From Heloderma charlesbogerti (Eukaryota; Chordata; Lepidosauria; Squamata; Helodermatidae): a stretch of 64,000 nt of DNA. The position numbers and the translations under genes are program-made. The notes beneath the pieces are model-generated. The model was given only the letters and a program-made list of their open reading frames with translations, was not told where the DNA came from and did not search any database. The DNA is taken from contig JANEZZ010002882.1 of the NCBI GenBank assembly GCA_026122225.1, forward strand, positions 806,001-870,000, in the 5' to 3' direction. Of this stretch, positions 11,321 through 21,842 are shown piece after piece (within the stretch, counting starts at the first letter, position 1; every line of letters begins with the position of its first letter).

Positions 11321-13391
11321 TAGTCAATGAAGCAGAAATAGATGTTTTTCTGGAATTCTCTTGCTTTCACCATGATACAGCGAATGTTGGCAATTTGATC
11401 TCTAGTTCCTCTGCCTCTTCGGAACCCAACTTGTACTTTCAGTAGTTCCCGGTTCACATACTGCTGAAGCCTAGCTTGTAGGATTTTGAGCATCACCTTG
11501 CTGGCATGTGAAATGAGCACAATTGTACGGTAGTCTGAACACTCTTTGGCATTGCCCTTCTTTGGAATTAGAATGTAAACTGACCTTTTCCAGTCTTGTG
11601 GCCACTGTTGAGTGTTCCAAATTTGTTGGCATATTGAGTGCAGCACTTTAACAGCATCATCTTTTAGGATCTTAAATAGCTCAGCTGGAATACTGTCATC
11701 TCCGCTAGCTTTGTTGTTACTAATGCTTCCTGAGGCCCACTTGACTTCACTCTCTAGGATGTCCAGCTCCAGTTCAGTGACCGCACTATCATGGCTATCA
11801 GGGACATTAAGATCTTTCCTGTATAGTTCTTCTGTCCACCTCTTCTTAATCTCATCTGCTTCTGTTAGGTCCCTGCCTTCTTTGTCCTTTAACATGCCCG
11901 TCTTTGCACAAAACGTTCCCTTGAGATCTCCGATTTTCTTGAAGAGTTCTCTAGTCTTTCCCATTCTATTGTTTTACTCGATTTCTTTGCATTGTTCATT
12001 TAAGAAGGCCTTCTTGCCTCTCCTTGCTATTCTTTGGAACTCTGCATTCAGTTGGATATATCTTCCCCTTTCTCCCTTGCTTTTCGCTTCCCTTCTTTCC
12101 TCAGCTACTTGTAAAGCCTCCTCAGACAGCCACTTGGCTTTCTTGCATTTCTTTTTCTTTGGGACGGATTTCGTTGCTGCCTCCTGAACAATGTTACGGA
12201 CTGCCGTCCATCGTTCCTCAGGCACTCTCTATCAGGTCTAAGCCCTTAAATCTATTTGTCACCTCCACTGTATATTCATAACAGATATGATTTAGGTCAT
12301 ATCTGAATGGTTTAGTGGTTGTCCCTACGTTCTTCAATTTAAGCCGAAATTTTGCAACAAGAAGCTCATGATCTGAGCCACAGTCAGCTCCAGGTCTTGT
12401 TTTGACTGACTGACTGTTCTCCGTCTTTGGCTGCAAAGGACATAATCAATCTGATTTCGATATTGACCATCAGGTGATGTCCATGTGTAGAGTCGCCTCT
12501 TGTGCTGTTGGAAAAGAGTGTTTGCTATGATCAGTGTGTTCTCTTGGCAAAACTCTATTAGCCTTTGTCCTGCTTCATTTTGTACACCAAGGCCATGCTT
12601 GCCTGTTATCCCAGTGATTTCTGGACTTCCTACTTTAGCATTCCAATCCCCTGTGATGAAGAGGACATCTTTTTTTGGTGTTAGTTCTAGAAGGTGTTGT
12701 AGGTCTTCATAGAACCGATCAACCTTAACTTCTTCGGCCTCAGTGGTTGGGGCATAGACTTGAATTACGGTGATGTTGAATGGTTTGCCTTGGATTCGTA
12801 CTGAGATCATTCTGTCGTTTTTGAGATTGTACCCCAGTACTGCTTTTCCCACCCTTTTGTTGACTATGAGTGCTAGCTACTCCATTTCTTCTAAGGGATT
12901 CTTGCCCACAGTAGTAGATATGATGGTCACCTGAATTAAATTCACCCATGCCTGTCCATTTGAGTTCGCTGATTCCCAAGATGTCCATGTTCAGTCTTGC
13001 CATCTCATGTTTGACCACCTCCAGCTTACCTTGATTCATTGATCTGACATTCCAGGTTCCTAAGCAATATTGTTCTTTACAGCATCGGATTTTCTTTTCA
13101 CCACCAGACACATCCACAGCTGAGTGTCCTTTCAGCTTTGGCCCAGCCGCTTCACTTTTCTGGCGCTACTTGGAAATACCCTCTGCTCTTCCCCAGTAGT
13201 ATATTGGACACCTTCCGACCTGAGGGTCTCATCTTTCGGCGTCATCTCTTTTAGCCTTGTGATACGTTCCATGGGGTTTTCTTGGCAAGAACACTGGAGT
13301 GGGTTGCCATTTCCTTCTCCAGTGGACCACATTTTGTCAGAACTCTCCACCATGACCTGTCCGTCTTGGGTGGCCCTGCATGGCATAGCTT

Positions 13392-13518
13392 ATAGAATCA
13401 TAGAATCATAGAATAGTAGGGTTGGAAGGGGCCTATAAGGCCATCAAGTCCAACCCCCTGCTCAATGCAGGAATCCAAGTCAGAGCATCCCTGACAGATG
13501 GCTGTCCAGCATCGTCTT
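13392..13518 (-). mobile_element. CR1 family A 3' tail
   Basis: The minus-strand CR1 terminus is visible as TATAGAATCATAGAATCATA, GGTTGGAAGGGGCCTATAAG and CCAACCCCCTGCTCAATGCA. It abuts the 5' end of the BovB, so the BovB may have inserted beside or into it. Confidence 0.88.
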
Positions 13519-13689
13519 ATGGCTTCACTGAGTTACGCAAGCCCCTTCGTCCCAACAAGGCAATGATCCATGAAGGGGGCTTTGCAGATTACACAGTAAC
13601 AAACTTGCATTTGCCATCGACAAACTCCAGAGGTTGGGACACCTGGAGGATACAGGATTATCCCATTTCTATCTCATTCACCCATGATG

Positions 13690-13776
13690 ACAGGGGTGGG
13701 CAACTTGTGGCCCTCCAGAGGTTTCGGCCTGCAGCTTCCATCGCTCCTAGCCAGCATGGCCAACGGTGAGTGACAG
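13690..13776. repeat. Palindromic MITE-like element, 'ACTCCCAT' family (copy 4, partial)
   Basis: It has GGCCCTCCAGAGG, CAGCTTCCATCGCTCCTAGC and CAGCATGGCCAACGG. The mirrored second half is missing. Confidence 0.45.
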
Positions 13777-13811
13777 GTGCAATGGATCGCAGCTTTACAC
13801 TGTCTTTTCTC

Positions 13812-13925
13812 TAAATGAAAAAGCCCCAAACTCCTCATGCTCAGGAAGGTGCTCCAGTCCCCCAATTTTGGCCACCCTTTTCTGCACCTTTTCCAGCTCT
13901 GCCATGCTGGCAGACCCAACTTTAA
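13812..13925 (-). mobile_element. CR1 family B fragment
   Basis: The minus-strand translation reads ELEKVQKRVAKIGGLEHLPE, the conserved '[15 protein letters not shown]' part of the CR1 C-terminal domain. About 110 bp remains. Confidence 0.6.
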
Positions 13926-14520
13926 AACCTTGCTGGAGGCTGCTGGGAGGATGGGGCCATCTCCGGGCAGGAAAAAAGCACGCTGGTCAGCCCTGGCGGG
14001 AGGCGGCCTTCCATAGGAGCGCAGAAAGGGAGACCTGTTCGCCGCGCGCATTCCTTCCGCTTCGGGGCCCCTGCCTCGTTTCTGTTGGGCCTTCCCAGGG
14101 CCCAGGCTGCGGTGGCTGCTCGGGCACCGGCTCGCCTTTGGGACCCCTGCGAGTGGCAAGATGGGAGACGGGCCGTGGGGCTTGTGCAGGAGACCTTCCC
14201 GGCGCTTTGGCCCCCAAGGCTCAGGCCGGTCTCGCCTTCCCTGGCTCGGCCGCCCTTGGCAGCACCCGCACTTCCTCCGAGGGTCGGGCTGCCTGTGGGG
14301 GAAACCAGTGCCCGACGGCACGACAGGCCGCCGCTCGCTCCAAGCAGAGCTCGGCGGCGCCACTCCGCGCACGGAAGCCCCGGCGCGGCTCCTTCGGAAG
14401 CGGGCGGGCGAGGCGCTGGCGCCCCGCTCTCCGTCCTTCTTTCCCGACGCCCCGCTCCCTCCCAGCGTTTGCCTACTGGAAACCGCACACTCCCGTGACC
14501 ACCGGCTTGTGCTTACAATT
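13926..14520. other. CpG-rich block in ALDH1A2 intron 1 (block 1)
   Basis: CpG dinucleotides are dense and GC content is high. Open frames on both strands match no known protein and look like a product of GC content. I find no TATA box or splice-bounded exon. It could be regulatory or an unannotated transcript start. Confidence 0.5.
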
Positions 14521-15045
14521 CCGCCAGCTCCCCTGAAAGTGTTTATATGGAGTTTATACAGCTGGGAGAGAGAGGGAGGGAGAGGGGACTCTCGCTGTTG
14601 CGTGGCTCGCTCCCCTCCCGCTGGCGAATCCCGGCGCGTCTCCCTTCCTGCGCAGCGGCCTCCGCTGATGTCTCCACAGCGTTGTCGCTCCATTCAGAAC
14701 CCCGCTTTGTCTTCCTAGACCGGGCTGTTTATCCGCGCGCGCAACAGAGGGGGCTCCCGGAGGGAGGGGCGCTCCAAGCGCTGACTGCCACATGGGCAGG
14801 GCACCGCCATTCTGCCTTTTCTCTCTGACCAGATCCGTTCCGCTAAGGAAAAAGATGGGGGCGGCACGGGAGGGCTGCAGACAGAAGGCGATGCCATCTG
14901 GGCCCTCCTGTGACATTTTGTGAACGGGCAGTGTGATCGCGCAGTAAAAGCCTTGTCTGGAAGCAACCAAAGACCCCCGCCACAATGGGCAGGAAGCGAT
15001 TCAGACTGGAACCAAGATGGTCTGTGCTAACTCCCCTCCAGCCAA

Positions 15046-15247
15046 GGGGCCCCAGCTCCATGGCAGAGCCCTGCTTTGCGTGCCGAAGGTCCCCGGTTCG
15101 ATCCCCAGCAGCACGTCCAGGCAGGGCTGGGAAAACTCCTGCCTGGAGCCGCGGAGAGCCGCTGCTGCCAGTCAGTGTCCAGAACACTGGGCTAGATGGG
15201 GCGAGGGTCTGAGTCGGGACAAGGCAGCTTCTACAGTCCAGTGTTCC
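15046..15247 (+). mobile_element. tRNA-derived SINE, 'GCTCAGTGG' family (copy 1)
   Basis: Head: CAGAGCCCTGCTTTGCGTGC and a good box B, GGTTCGATCCC. Body: CAGGCAGGGCTGGGAAAACT, GGAGAGCCGCTGCTGCCAGT. Tail: GGGTCTGAGTCGGGACAAGG and CAGCTTCTACA. The same order occurs at 50786-50983 and in pieces at 32.2-32.4 kb. Confidence 0.8.
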
Positions 15248-15479
15248 CCAGACTCTTGTGCAATCGCACCTCCCGCTCCCCTGTCAAACTGCCCCGACAA
15301 CATCTTGTTTGCTTACTTCATCAGAACAAAAGTGCGCTAAGGCTACTGGCAGATCACCACTTTTTAAAGGGCCGCTTCCAACTGGGGCCAGGAAAAGCGT
15401 TCCAGCCCAAGCAGAATTTATGTGCTGAAAATATCTCCTGTTCATTTCGACCTTCTCCAAAATGAGCCTGAGCTGCTTC

Positions 15480-16480
15480 ACAAGGGCCAGGGCCATAAGA
15501 ACGGCGGGGGCGCCCGAAGCCGGGCCAGCCGGAGCCGAAGGGCCACGTGCCGGCCCCCGCCTCCTTTCCCACAGCGGCCAAGCAGCTGCCCCATGGGAAG
15601 CCCCCAGGGGAGGCGGGGAGGCGGCAGCAGCCGCAGCCGCCCCCTCCCCTGCTGTTGCTCCCCGCGACTCGCGTCCAGCGGCACGTCGCCCCTGGCCCCA
15701 CAGGGAGGCCCCGTAAGCCATGCAGGCCAGCCCCACTGACAGACCGGCGCTCCGCCAGCGCATCACAGTGTGCGCAGCCAGCATGAACCTGATGGTTTGG
15801 GAGCGCATCCGAAAGACACGGGAAAGGCAAAGGGAGGGCCCGGCCTCGAGCCCAGGGCGCGGCCCGAGCGAGCCAGGGGAGCCTCCCGGGGCGGGCGCCC
15901 CGCAGCGGCCCCCCGCCGCTCCCGGCTGGCGAGCCGCCAACCGGACCGCCCAGCGCCCGGGGTCCCGCCCGGCCCGGCCCGTGGGCACGCGGGGCCAGAG
16001 CAGCTGGCCGGCGCTCCACGGCCGGGGCCAACGGGGAGGCCGCGTGTGGACGCCTGGCCAGGCCGAGCCCGCCCGCGGGGCCGCACAGCACGACCCCGGG
16101 GCGGGCGCGGGGCCCTGTGCGAGGCCCCGAGGACCGCGGGGGCGGCACGCAGCGCCTGTGCCGCCGCGAGGAACCCCCGCGCTACGCCTCGCCGACCCAG
16201 CAGCCGCGCACAGTCTCGCCGGGCCCGGCTCAGGCCACACCCGGCTGCTCCGCGCACCACTGCGCAGCTTGCCGCGAAGCCAGGCCAGGGCTGGAGCAGG
16301 CCCCCGAGGCGGCCCTGCAGTGCCCGGCGGGCTGGCCTCGGCATGCTGCGCCCCTGAGCCGCAGGGCCAGCGCTCGATGCTCCCTGGTCTCCCGCCGAGA
16401 TCGGGCTGGCCACGCTGGGAACAGGGCGCTGGGCCAGAGCGCCCGTCGGTCTGAGCTAGCCGAGCCTGCCCTGCCAGCGT
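15480..16480. other. CpG-rich block in ALDH1A2 intron 1 (block 2)
   Basis: Very high GC with dense CpG. Frames are open on both strands for long distances, including a minus-strand frame of 520 codons from 16846, but the translations are low-complexity A/G/P/R-rich and match nothing known. The block looks unmethylated in the germline because CpG has not decayed, which suggests regulatory use. Confidence 0.5.
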
Positions 16481-16959
16481 TCTCGGGCCAGCGGACGCTC
16501 CGCACAAATAAGCACACGCACATCCTCGTCTCCCAAAGCACACTTCCGTGGAAAATAAGATCAACTGAAATCCATGGAATTGCCTTCCAAGCAAATGTGT
16601 CCAGGCGCAAAGCCCCACAGTGAAACATGTGCGCGTCTCAGCAAGGGGCCATATCTGGCAAAGAGCACACCTGGAGCAGAGCTGGGTCCAGGAGGGGCCC
16701 CCACCTGGCTTACCTGCTGCTCCTGCAGGGGTGTGTGACACCCCCCCACCCCGAGCAGGCAACGGACCTTCTCCAGTGCCCGCCAGATCTCTTGCTGTCA
16801 ACACCTCTGTGTTATCTGGGTTGGGTTTCAGTTCATCTTCTCTCATCCAGGTAAGTGTTGCTATTAATATGGCAGTTTCCCTAAAATGGATGATGGCTCA
16901 AGCTATACACACAGGAGGGGAAAACGCACAGCTGTGGCGCATGAGCATCATCTGCAAGC

Positions 16960-17130
16960 GACGCGGAGCTCCCCAGTCTCCGACATCAGCCAATGTTCCC
17001 CGAGCAAACGATGTTTTAAGGATTTATGAGTCACCGAGGGTTGCTTTCTTTCAATGAGCATTTAACATGCTGGATTTATTTAATGCAGACCTCTCGGCAA
17101 TGTAAACGGCTTGCAGATCTAGCAAAATAT
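16960..17130. other. AT-richer single-copy stretch between CpG blocks
   Basis: No repeat recognised. It contains ATGTTTTAAGGATTTATGAG and GCATTTAACATGC. Position next to CpG blocks in intron 1 makes it a candidate regulatory element, but nothing in the sequence proves this. Confidence 0.25.
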
Positions 17131-17149
17131 TTCCTGGACCTTTCTCCGC

Positions 17150-18200
17150 CCCCGCCCCCGAATCTTGAACTTGGGGCGTTATGGGGAAATGGACAGACAA
17201 ACGCAGCGGCTTCCGCATGCAGCCAGCGGCGCTGCTCTGGGAGATCCAAGGAGAAGCACGGGCATCTCCTCCGACGGCACGACGCAGCCCGGCCGTCCTT
17301 GCATTCCGGACAGGCAGAAGGAGGCGCCTGATGGCGGGATGACCGGCAGAGCTCGCTGTCACAAGAGGGGATCCGGCTGCGAAGTCAGCTGGCCTCAAAG
17401 GGAGGCCTCTGCACAGGAAGCGGAGAAGGGCTCCATTGGACGCTCTTGGCCTAGGAACGCCATGGAAACCCCAGGTGCAGAGGAAGTCTACCTCGCCACA
17501 GCTGGGGCCCAGCTCGTGAGCTTATCACAACCACCTGGTTGGCTGCCCTGTCTCTGGGGGAGGGAGCGCTGGGCTAGGCAGGCCCCTCCAGCCGGATCCA
17601 GCGGGGCTGTTCGCCGCATGTCCCAGCGGGAGTTTGTGTCTGGGGTGCAGAGCGCAACCGCCCCTCCCCGGGTGGTGGAAAAGTCTGTGAGGCTTTGCCA
17701 CCATGTCCAAAGCCGCCCCGCGCCCCGAAATGCCCTTTCTGCTCCAGCCAGCCTCTTCCAGGAAGCCCGGCACCGGGGAGGACGGAGCCGCGGGGCCGCC
17801 CGCCTCCGGAGCGCTTCCGCCGCTGACCAGGGCTCGGCGCTTCGCTGGACGCTGCCTGGGGCAGTTCGGCGGCCCGCCGGTTGGCTCCGCTGCCCCGCGG
17901 CAGTCCCTGCCGCGAATCCGCGCCAAGCCCGAGCGAGCCGCTGGGCGGCTCCCCTGGCGGGCCCCCTGGCGGGGCCGGGGCTGCGCCGGAGCCAGGCAGA
18001 GGGCGCCCCGGAGCCGGCCCTTCCCGAGGCGCGCGGCCCGGCGAATCGCGCCCCCCGGAGGCGGCGCTCTTGCGCCACATCCCGCGCAGCTCCGGAGCTG
18101 CCGCCAAGGCGGCCGCGAAGGAGGCCCCGTGCGCGCTCAGCGGGGGAGATGGCAACACGTCGGGATGCCCGAACACGCGCCCCCGCTCCTCTGAACACGC
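17150..18200. other. CpG-rich block in ALDH1A2 intron 1 (block 3)
   Basis: Dense CpG, especially 17700-18150. Just to the right, 18200-18225 reads CCTTTTGTTTGCAG, which looks like a plus-strand splice acceptor, but no matching donor or protein was found. Long open frames are not supported by codon or motif evidence. Confidence 0.45.
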
Positions 18201-18499
18201 GCGTCCCCTTTTGTTTGCAGAAGTTGTCACTGAAGGCATAAAAGTGACCCCACTGACTGAAAGAATCCAGTTCCACTCCGCTATTTTATATCTCGTTGTT
18301 TTTCTTCCCAATGAGTGGGAAAGTGGATCGTGGATAAAAGTCTGGCCAGAGCCAGGACGCTCAGCGAAAGGCTCCCATGAGCTATAAATCACTTGTCAGG
18401 CCTGCAAAGAGAGCATGAGGCGGAAGAAAGGGGAGGACAGGCGGACGGAAAAACAGAGACGGGGATGTCTGAAACCAAGGCTGAGCCCCGCATCCCCCC

Positions 18500-19840
18500 C
18501 CCCCCGTGTTTAACTTGCCTTTTGTAAAGGCAGCCTCCTCTTCCCAGCGCAAGACGCACAGAGACATTTCTAGAAGTTTTTTTGAGGAGGGAGGGGGGGA
18601 CCTACAGGGATGATTTTATTAGAGGGCGCCATCACTGTTCAGGGTAACATGATGCGGGAAAGGCAGTTCTCTATCCCCAAGTGGTTTACAGTCTAGGTGG
18701 TTTCACTCCGATGATTTTAGCGCTACCTGCTGCTCACTTATCGTGTCAGATCAACATCTGTTCTGGGACAAGTCACCTGCCCCCCCCCCGCTCCCCATCC
18801 TTACAGCTCTTCGTCCCACGCCTCCCTTTTGTCCAGCTATTGTCCTTGGGGAGCGAGGTACCCCTGTGTTCTGTGCCGCTCTTAACACACGAGCCTGTTC
18901 ACACACACGCATCCTGCACCTAACCGTGGCTTGAAACGGATTCGAAGCTGTGCGCGCGGCCATTTCGCAGGCTCGCACTTTCGAATCCCAGGTCACAGGA
19001 GCGGAGGGGGCCCGCATGCAGGCTCCGACCGCGGGTCCCCCTCGCCCAGTGCATTCTGCACGGAGGGGCAGCGGCTCTCTCTCCTTTGCCCTGGCAGAAA
19101 GAAAAGCGCAACAAGGCCTGCACGCGGAAGCCGAAGGACCGAGACACAGCCCAAGGCTGCAGTTCTAGTCAGACTTACTCGGGAGTAAGCCCCACTGAAC
19201 TTGGCGCGGCTGACATCCAGGCAAAAATGCGCGGGGCTGCCCTGTGCGGACATGCCACTGAATTCGCCTACTTTCACTCCTGCTGTCCTGGTCCCTTTCC
19301 TGTCCCTGTTGCCCACTCCCCTGCCTGGATCGCGGCTGGAAGCGCCTTGGGGCAGGGTCGCTTTCCTGTGTTGCTCTGAGCATCCACGGGGCTAGAAAAA
19401 TGCCTGGCTTCTAGGAATGCTGGAGGATGCTTGGAAAGATTCTGAAGTCCTTTCCAAGAAGCGTTGACTATGCAGAAGATATAAATCAATAACAACAAGA
19501 CTTTGGGCACCATCCAGACGAAGCCAAGCACCCTCGGGTCTCACTGATGTCGACAGGAGAGAATTAAGCTCGCGCCTGGTGCTGCCACTGAAATCACAGG
19601 GGTGTAAAGATGCTTCACTTCGGATTACTCCAGCACAATCCCAGGCACGCTGGCTCGCTCCCACGACGCTCAGCGGGGCGGCTCCCAACTCGGGGGCGCC
19701 TTTTGGATGGCAGCAGCACCAGGATTGCCGTGAGCAGGATCCAGCCAGAGTGAAGCGTCTCTCCATCTCCGCGTTTTCACTGAGACTGCGCCTCACTCGT
19801 TTAATTCTCTCCCACTGAAATCAACGAATCGACACCCCAA
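18500..19840. other. Intronic sequence with one half-palindromic element
   Basis: Positions 19156-19205 (CAGACTTACTCGGGAGTAAG then CCCCACTGAACTTGG) match one half of the 'AAGTAAGTCCCACTGA' palindromic family also seen near 26480. Nothing else was recognised. Confidence 0.4.
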
Positions 19841-20960
19841 AGTGCTTAATCTGGGCGGATCATGCCCACAGTAACCCTGGTACTGTGGACAAATTAGCCA
19901 TATATTATGCGGAGTGTTGAACACTTTATACTAGGCAAGGAAACTCCACGCAAGTAATCCAAGGCTCACATATTTTTTGTTTTAAAAGGGCTAATTTATA
20001 TGCATTATTAGCAAGCCATTATGGGGCTACTGAATTTTGATATGGATTAGTATGGCTTTCCCCTCAATTTTTAAAATTAAAACGTGGGAACACCAGTAAC
20101 AAATGAAAGCTGAGATTAAATTTTGGAATAGCATGATTTTTATTTTTTTTTAAAGGAGAGCAATCATATTTGTTTGCATCACTGGGGTTTCTTTTTAATC
20201 AGCTGCACATTTAGCCTTGTATCTGCTTTAAAGAGAATTATCCCCTTTTTACAAGCCAGAAGTGTCTAATACCCCTTTCAAAATACTCTGTAATTAAAAT
20301 ACGAAAAAAGTTGCACTTTGGGGAGTTCTCCTGCACAAGCGCCATTGAGTAAATGCTGTGGCACAGTCCTCATTCATTTCAATGGGGCTTGTGCAGGAGA
20401 TCTTCCCACTGGATCATGCTCAACATATTTCAATAACATAAACCGAAATTCATAGCCAGAACATGGACCGAACCTTTCTTAAGCGGCAGTTTCATTTTTG
20501 GATAACTGTGTGAACACACATACTTTATCAAAATTTGCAGATCTGTATCAAATGTAAATATAGAAAATATACCTACACCGTAGTCCACAGGGGAAGCCAT
20601 CAGCCCCGGGCATTGGTGAAGTTAACATACAACCCCAGTTAATGCTTCAAAATAAAATAATATTTTCCTAACAATCTGTCTTCTGGATTATATTCGCCTA
20701 AGAAGAAGATCCCCCCAAAGAATCCCTCTTCTGAAGTTTGAACAAGCTGGCTGGATCACATCTCCTACAGGGACTGTAAAGGCAAAGTCCCCGGAGTTCT
20801 ACAGACCACTTTAAAAAAGCAAAAACAAAATAAAACATTTTTTATCTTTCAACAACATGCGACAAGATTCGGGCAAGAACTTCCCCTGACACTCATCAGG
20901 AACAACTGGGGAAAACCCCTTTCTTGGAAAGAATAAACTGATCCGGCGAGTTTAAATGAC
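19840..20960. other. AT-rich, repeat-poor stretch next to the ALDH1A2 promoter
   Basis: Apart from the short palindrome at 20321-20408 no repeat is visible, in contrast to most of the window. ALDH1A2 intron 1 is known in other vertebrates to hold enhancers, so this is a reasonable place for one. That is inference from position and composition only. Confidence 0.3.
20321..20408. repeat. Short palindromic MITE-like element
   Basis: Left arm CTCCTGCACAAGC...CATTGA and right arm TCAATGGGGCTTGTGCAGGA are inverted copies separated by about 35 nt. Confidence 0.7.
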
Positions 20961-21110
20961 AGGCAGATCGAAATGGCACCATCGGTCGAGGAAACATTAT
21001 CTGCAGGTTGCTTATCCTGTGGATTCCCCCTCTGTTTAAATAAAACAATCAGCTGCCTGCGTCTAGGATCTGGAAAAGCAGATCGGGGGGTGGGGGGAGT
21101 TGTCGTCTCT

Positions 21111-21135
21111 GCAGAGCAGAGCAGAGCAGAGCAGA
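21111..21135. repeat. (GCAGA)n short tandem repeat
   Basis: Five units of GCAGA just inside ALDH1A2 intron 1, about 90 bp after the splice donor. Confidence 0.85.
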
Positions 21136-21216
21136 ATGGATTCTTCGTCCGAGGAAAAGGGACGGGTTGGAGTCTCCCCGTCTTTGCCAGGAAAGGAAAG
21201 TAGGGACCCCCCTTAC

Positions 21217-21333
21217 CTTGGTGTACTTGATTTCCAGGTCGAGGGCGGGCGACGGGAGCAGCTGCAGAGACGCCATCAGCGCCGCCGGGTCCGCCCTCGC
21301 GCCGCCCGGCACCGCAGCCTGGCTCGAAGTCAT
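21217..21333 (-). CDS. ALDH1A2: ALDH1A2 (retinaldehyde dehydrogenase 2), first coding exon
   Basis: ALDH1A2 is the cytosolic NAD-dependent dehydrogenase that oxidises all-trans-retinaldehyde to retinoic acid, the main source of embryonic retinoic acid. This exon encodes 39 residues starting MTSSQAAVPG, then ADPAALMAS, LLPSP and ending LEIKYTK. These are hallmark words of the vertebrate ALDH1A2 N-terminus; the middle varies. The ATG at 21333 has G at -3 and is the first after the predicted transcription start. The exon ends exactly on a codon (phase 0) at a consensus donor, AAG/GTAAGG. Catalytic residues lie in later exons outside the window. ALDH1A1 or ALDH1A3 are less likely given the ADPAALMAS motif and the neighbouring AQP9. 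Confidence 0.93.
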
Positions 21334-21433
21334 CGCCGCGGGCGCGCTGCGCGCTCGCCCCGGCAGCGAGGGCGTCCCCAGCTCTCGGGCCCGGGCAGGC
21401 AGGCCTCGGCCGGCGCGTCCCCGCTCTGCCCCA

Positions 21434-21504
21434 AGCGCAGTGCCGAAGGCTTGGCGGCCCTCCGCTGTATATAGGCAGGTGTCAAGGCGGCGCCTTCTCA
21501 TTGG
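21434..21504 (-). promoter_or_regulatory. ALDH1A2: ALDH1A2 core promoter (TATA and CCAAT boxes)
   Basis: On the minus strand a CCAAT box lies at 21500-21504 (GGCCAATGAG) and a TATATA element at 21468-21473, about 27 bp further downstream. Transcription would then start near 21440, giving a 5' UTR of about 105 nt before the ATG. GC-rich tracts upstream of the CCAAT box could bind Sp-type factors. The spacing of TATA to ATG supports the chosen start. Confidence 0.75.
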
Positions 21505-21807
21505 CCGCGAGGGCCGGGCCGGGGGGGGCTGGGCTGGGCCCCGCGCGCGCGGGAGCGGGGCGCGCCGGCTCCCCGCTTGTGCCGCGCCCGCGCCCCGAGC
21601 GGGGCCAGGAGGCGACCGGTCCTCCTGGCTGGCCGTCCAGGCCACCGGCCTCTCTCCTCCCCCGGGCTTCGGCCAGTCACCGGGGCACGAGGGGCCGAGA
21701 GTTCTTTGCCCCGCCAGGGAAGAGAGTGAGCCGGAACCTTCCCTCCCTTTGGGCTGACGAGCAGGGAAGAGGGGGGCGGGGGGCATATAGGGCCGGTTGC
21801 GGGGAAG

Positions 21808-21842
21808 AGGGAGGGGAGGGGAGGGGAGGGGAGGGGAGGGGA
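21808..21842. repeat. (GGGGA)n tract, potential G-quadruplex
   Basis: Six or more GGGGA units on the plus strand, 340 bp upstream of the ALDH1A2 TATA box, inside the CpG island. Several runs of four G spaced by one A can form G-quadruplex. Confidence 0.9.

Larger units (their letters stand above)
8846..13391 (-). mobile_element. BovB (RTE) LINE, nearly full length, split by a CR1
   Basis: On the minus strand this encodes one endonuclease-reverse transcriptase in broken frames. Order from the 5' end at about 13390: apurinic endonuclease (CLGTWNVRSMNQGK near 13050, GDWNAKVG near 12650, GSDHELL near 12370), a linker, RT fingers (IPKKGNAKECSDYR and GFRRGRGTRDQ near 11450), RT palm (GVRQGCILLPCLFNLYAEY and YADDTTL near 9630), then a C-terminal domain (SWTIRKAE, KYFGHLMQREN). 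The 3' end is a (CAA)n-like tail at 8846. Removing the CR1 at 9931-11320 leaves about 3.15 kb, close to a full BovB. Several frameshifts and stops make it inactive. BovB is abundant in squamates and ruminants through horizontal transfer. Confidence 0.93.
1..21216 (-). other. ALDH1A2: ALDH1A2 intron 1 (3' part lies beyond the window)
   Basis: Transcription on the minus strand runs leftward from exon 1 at 21217-21333, so everything to the left is intron 1 unless exon 2 is present and was missed. Exon 2 should resume the aldehyde dehydrogenase N-terminal domain directly after the YTK residues. I looked for it on the minus strand and did not see it. The intron is full of transposons, annotated separately, plus GC-rich blocks at 13.9-18.2 kb. 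Confidence 0.8.

Noticed and set aside
15284..16846. 520-codon open frame on the minus strand
   Set aside because: Same reasons: GC-rich block, low-complexity translation, several overlapping frames and no recognisable domain or splice structure.
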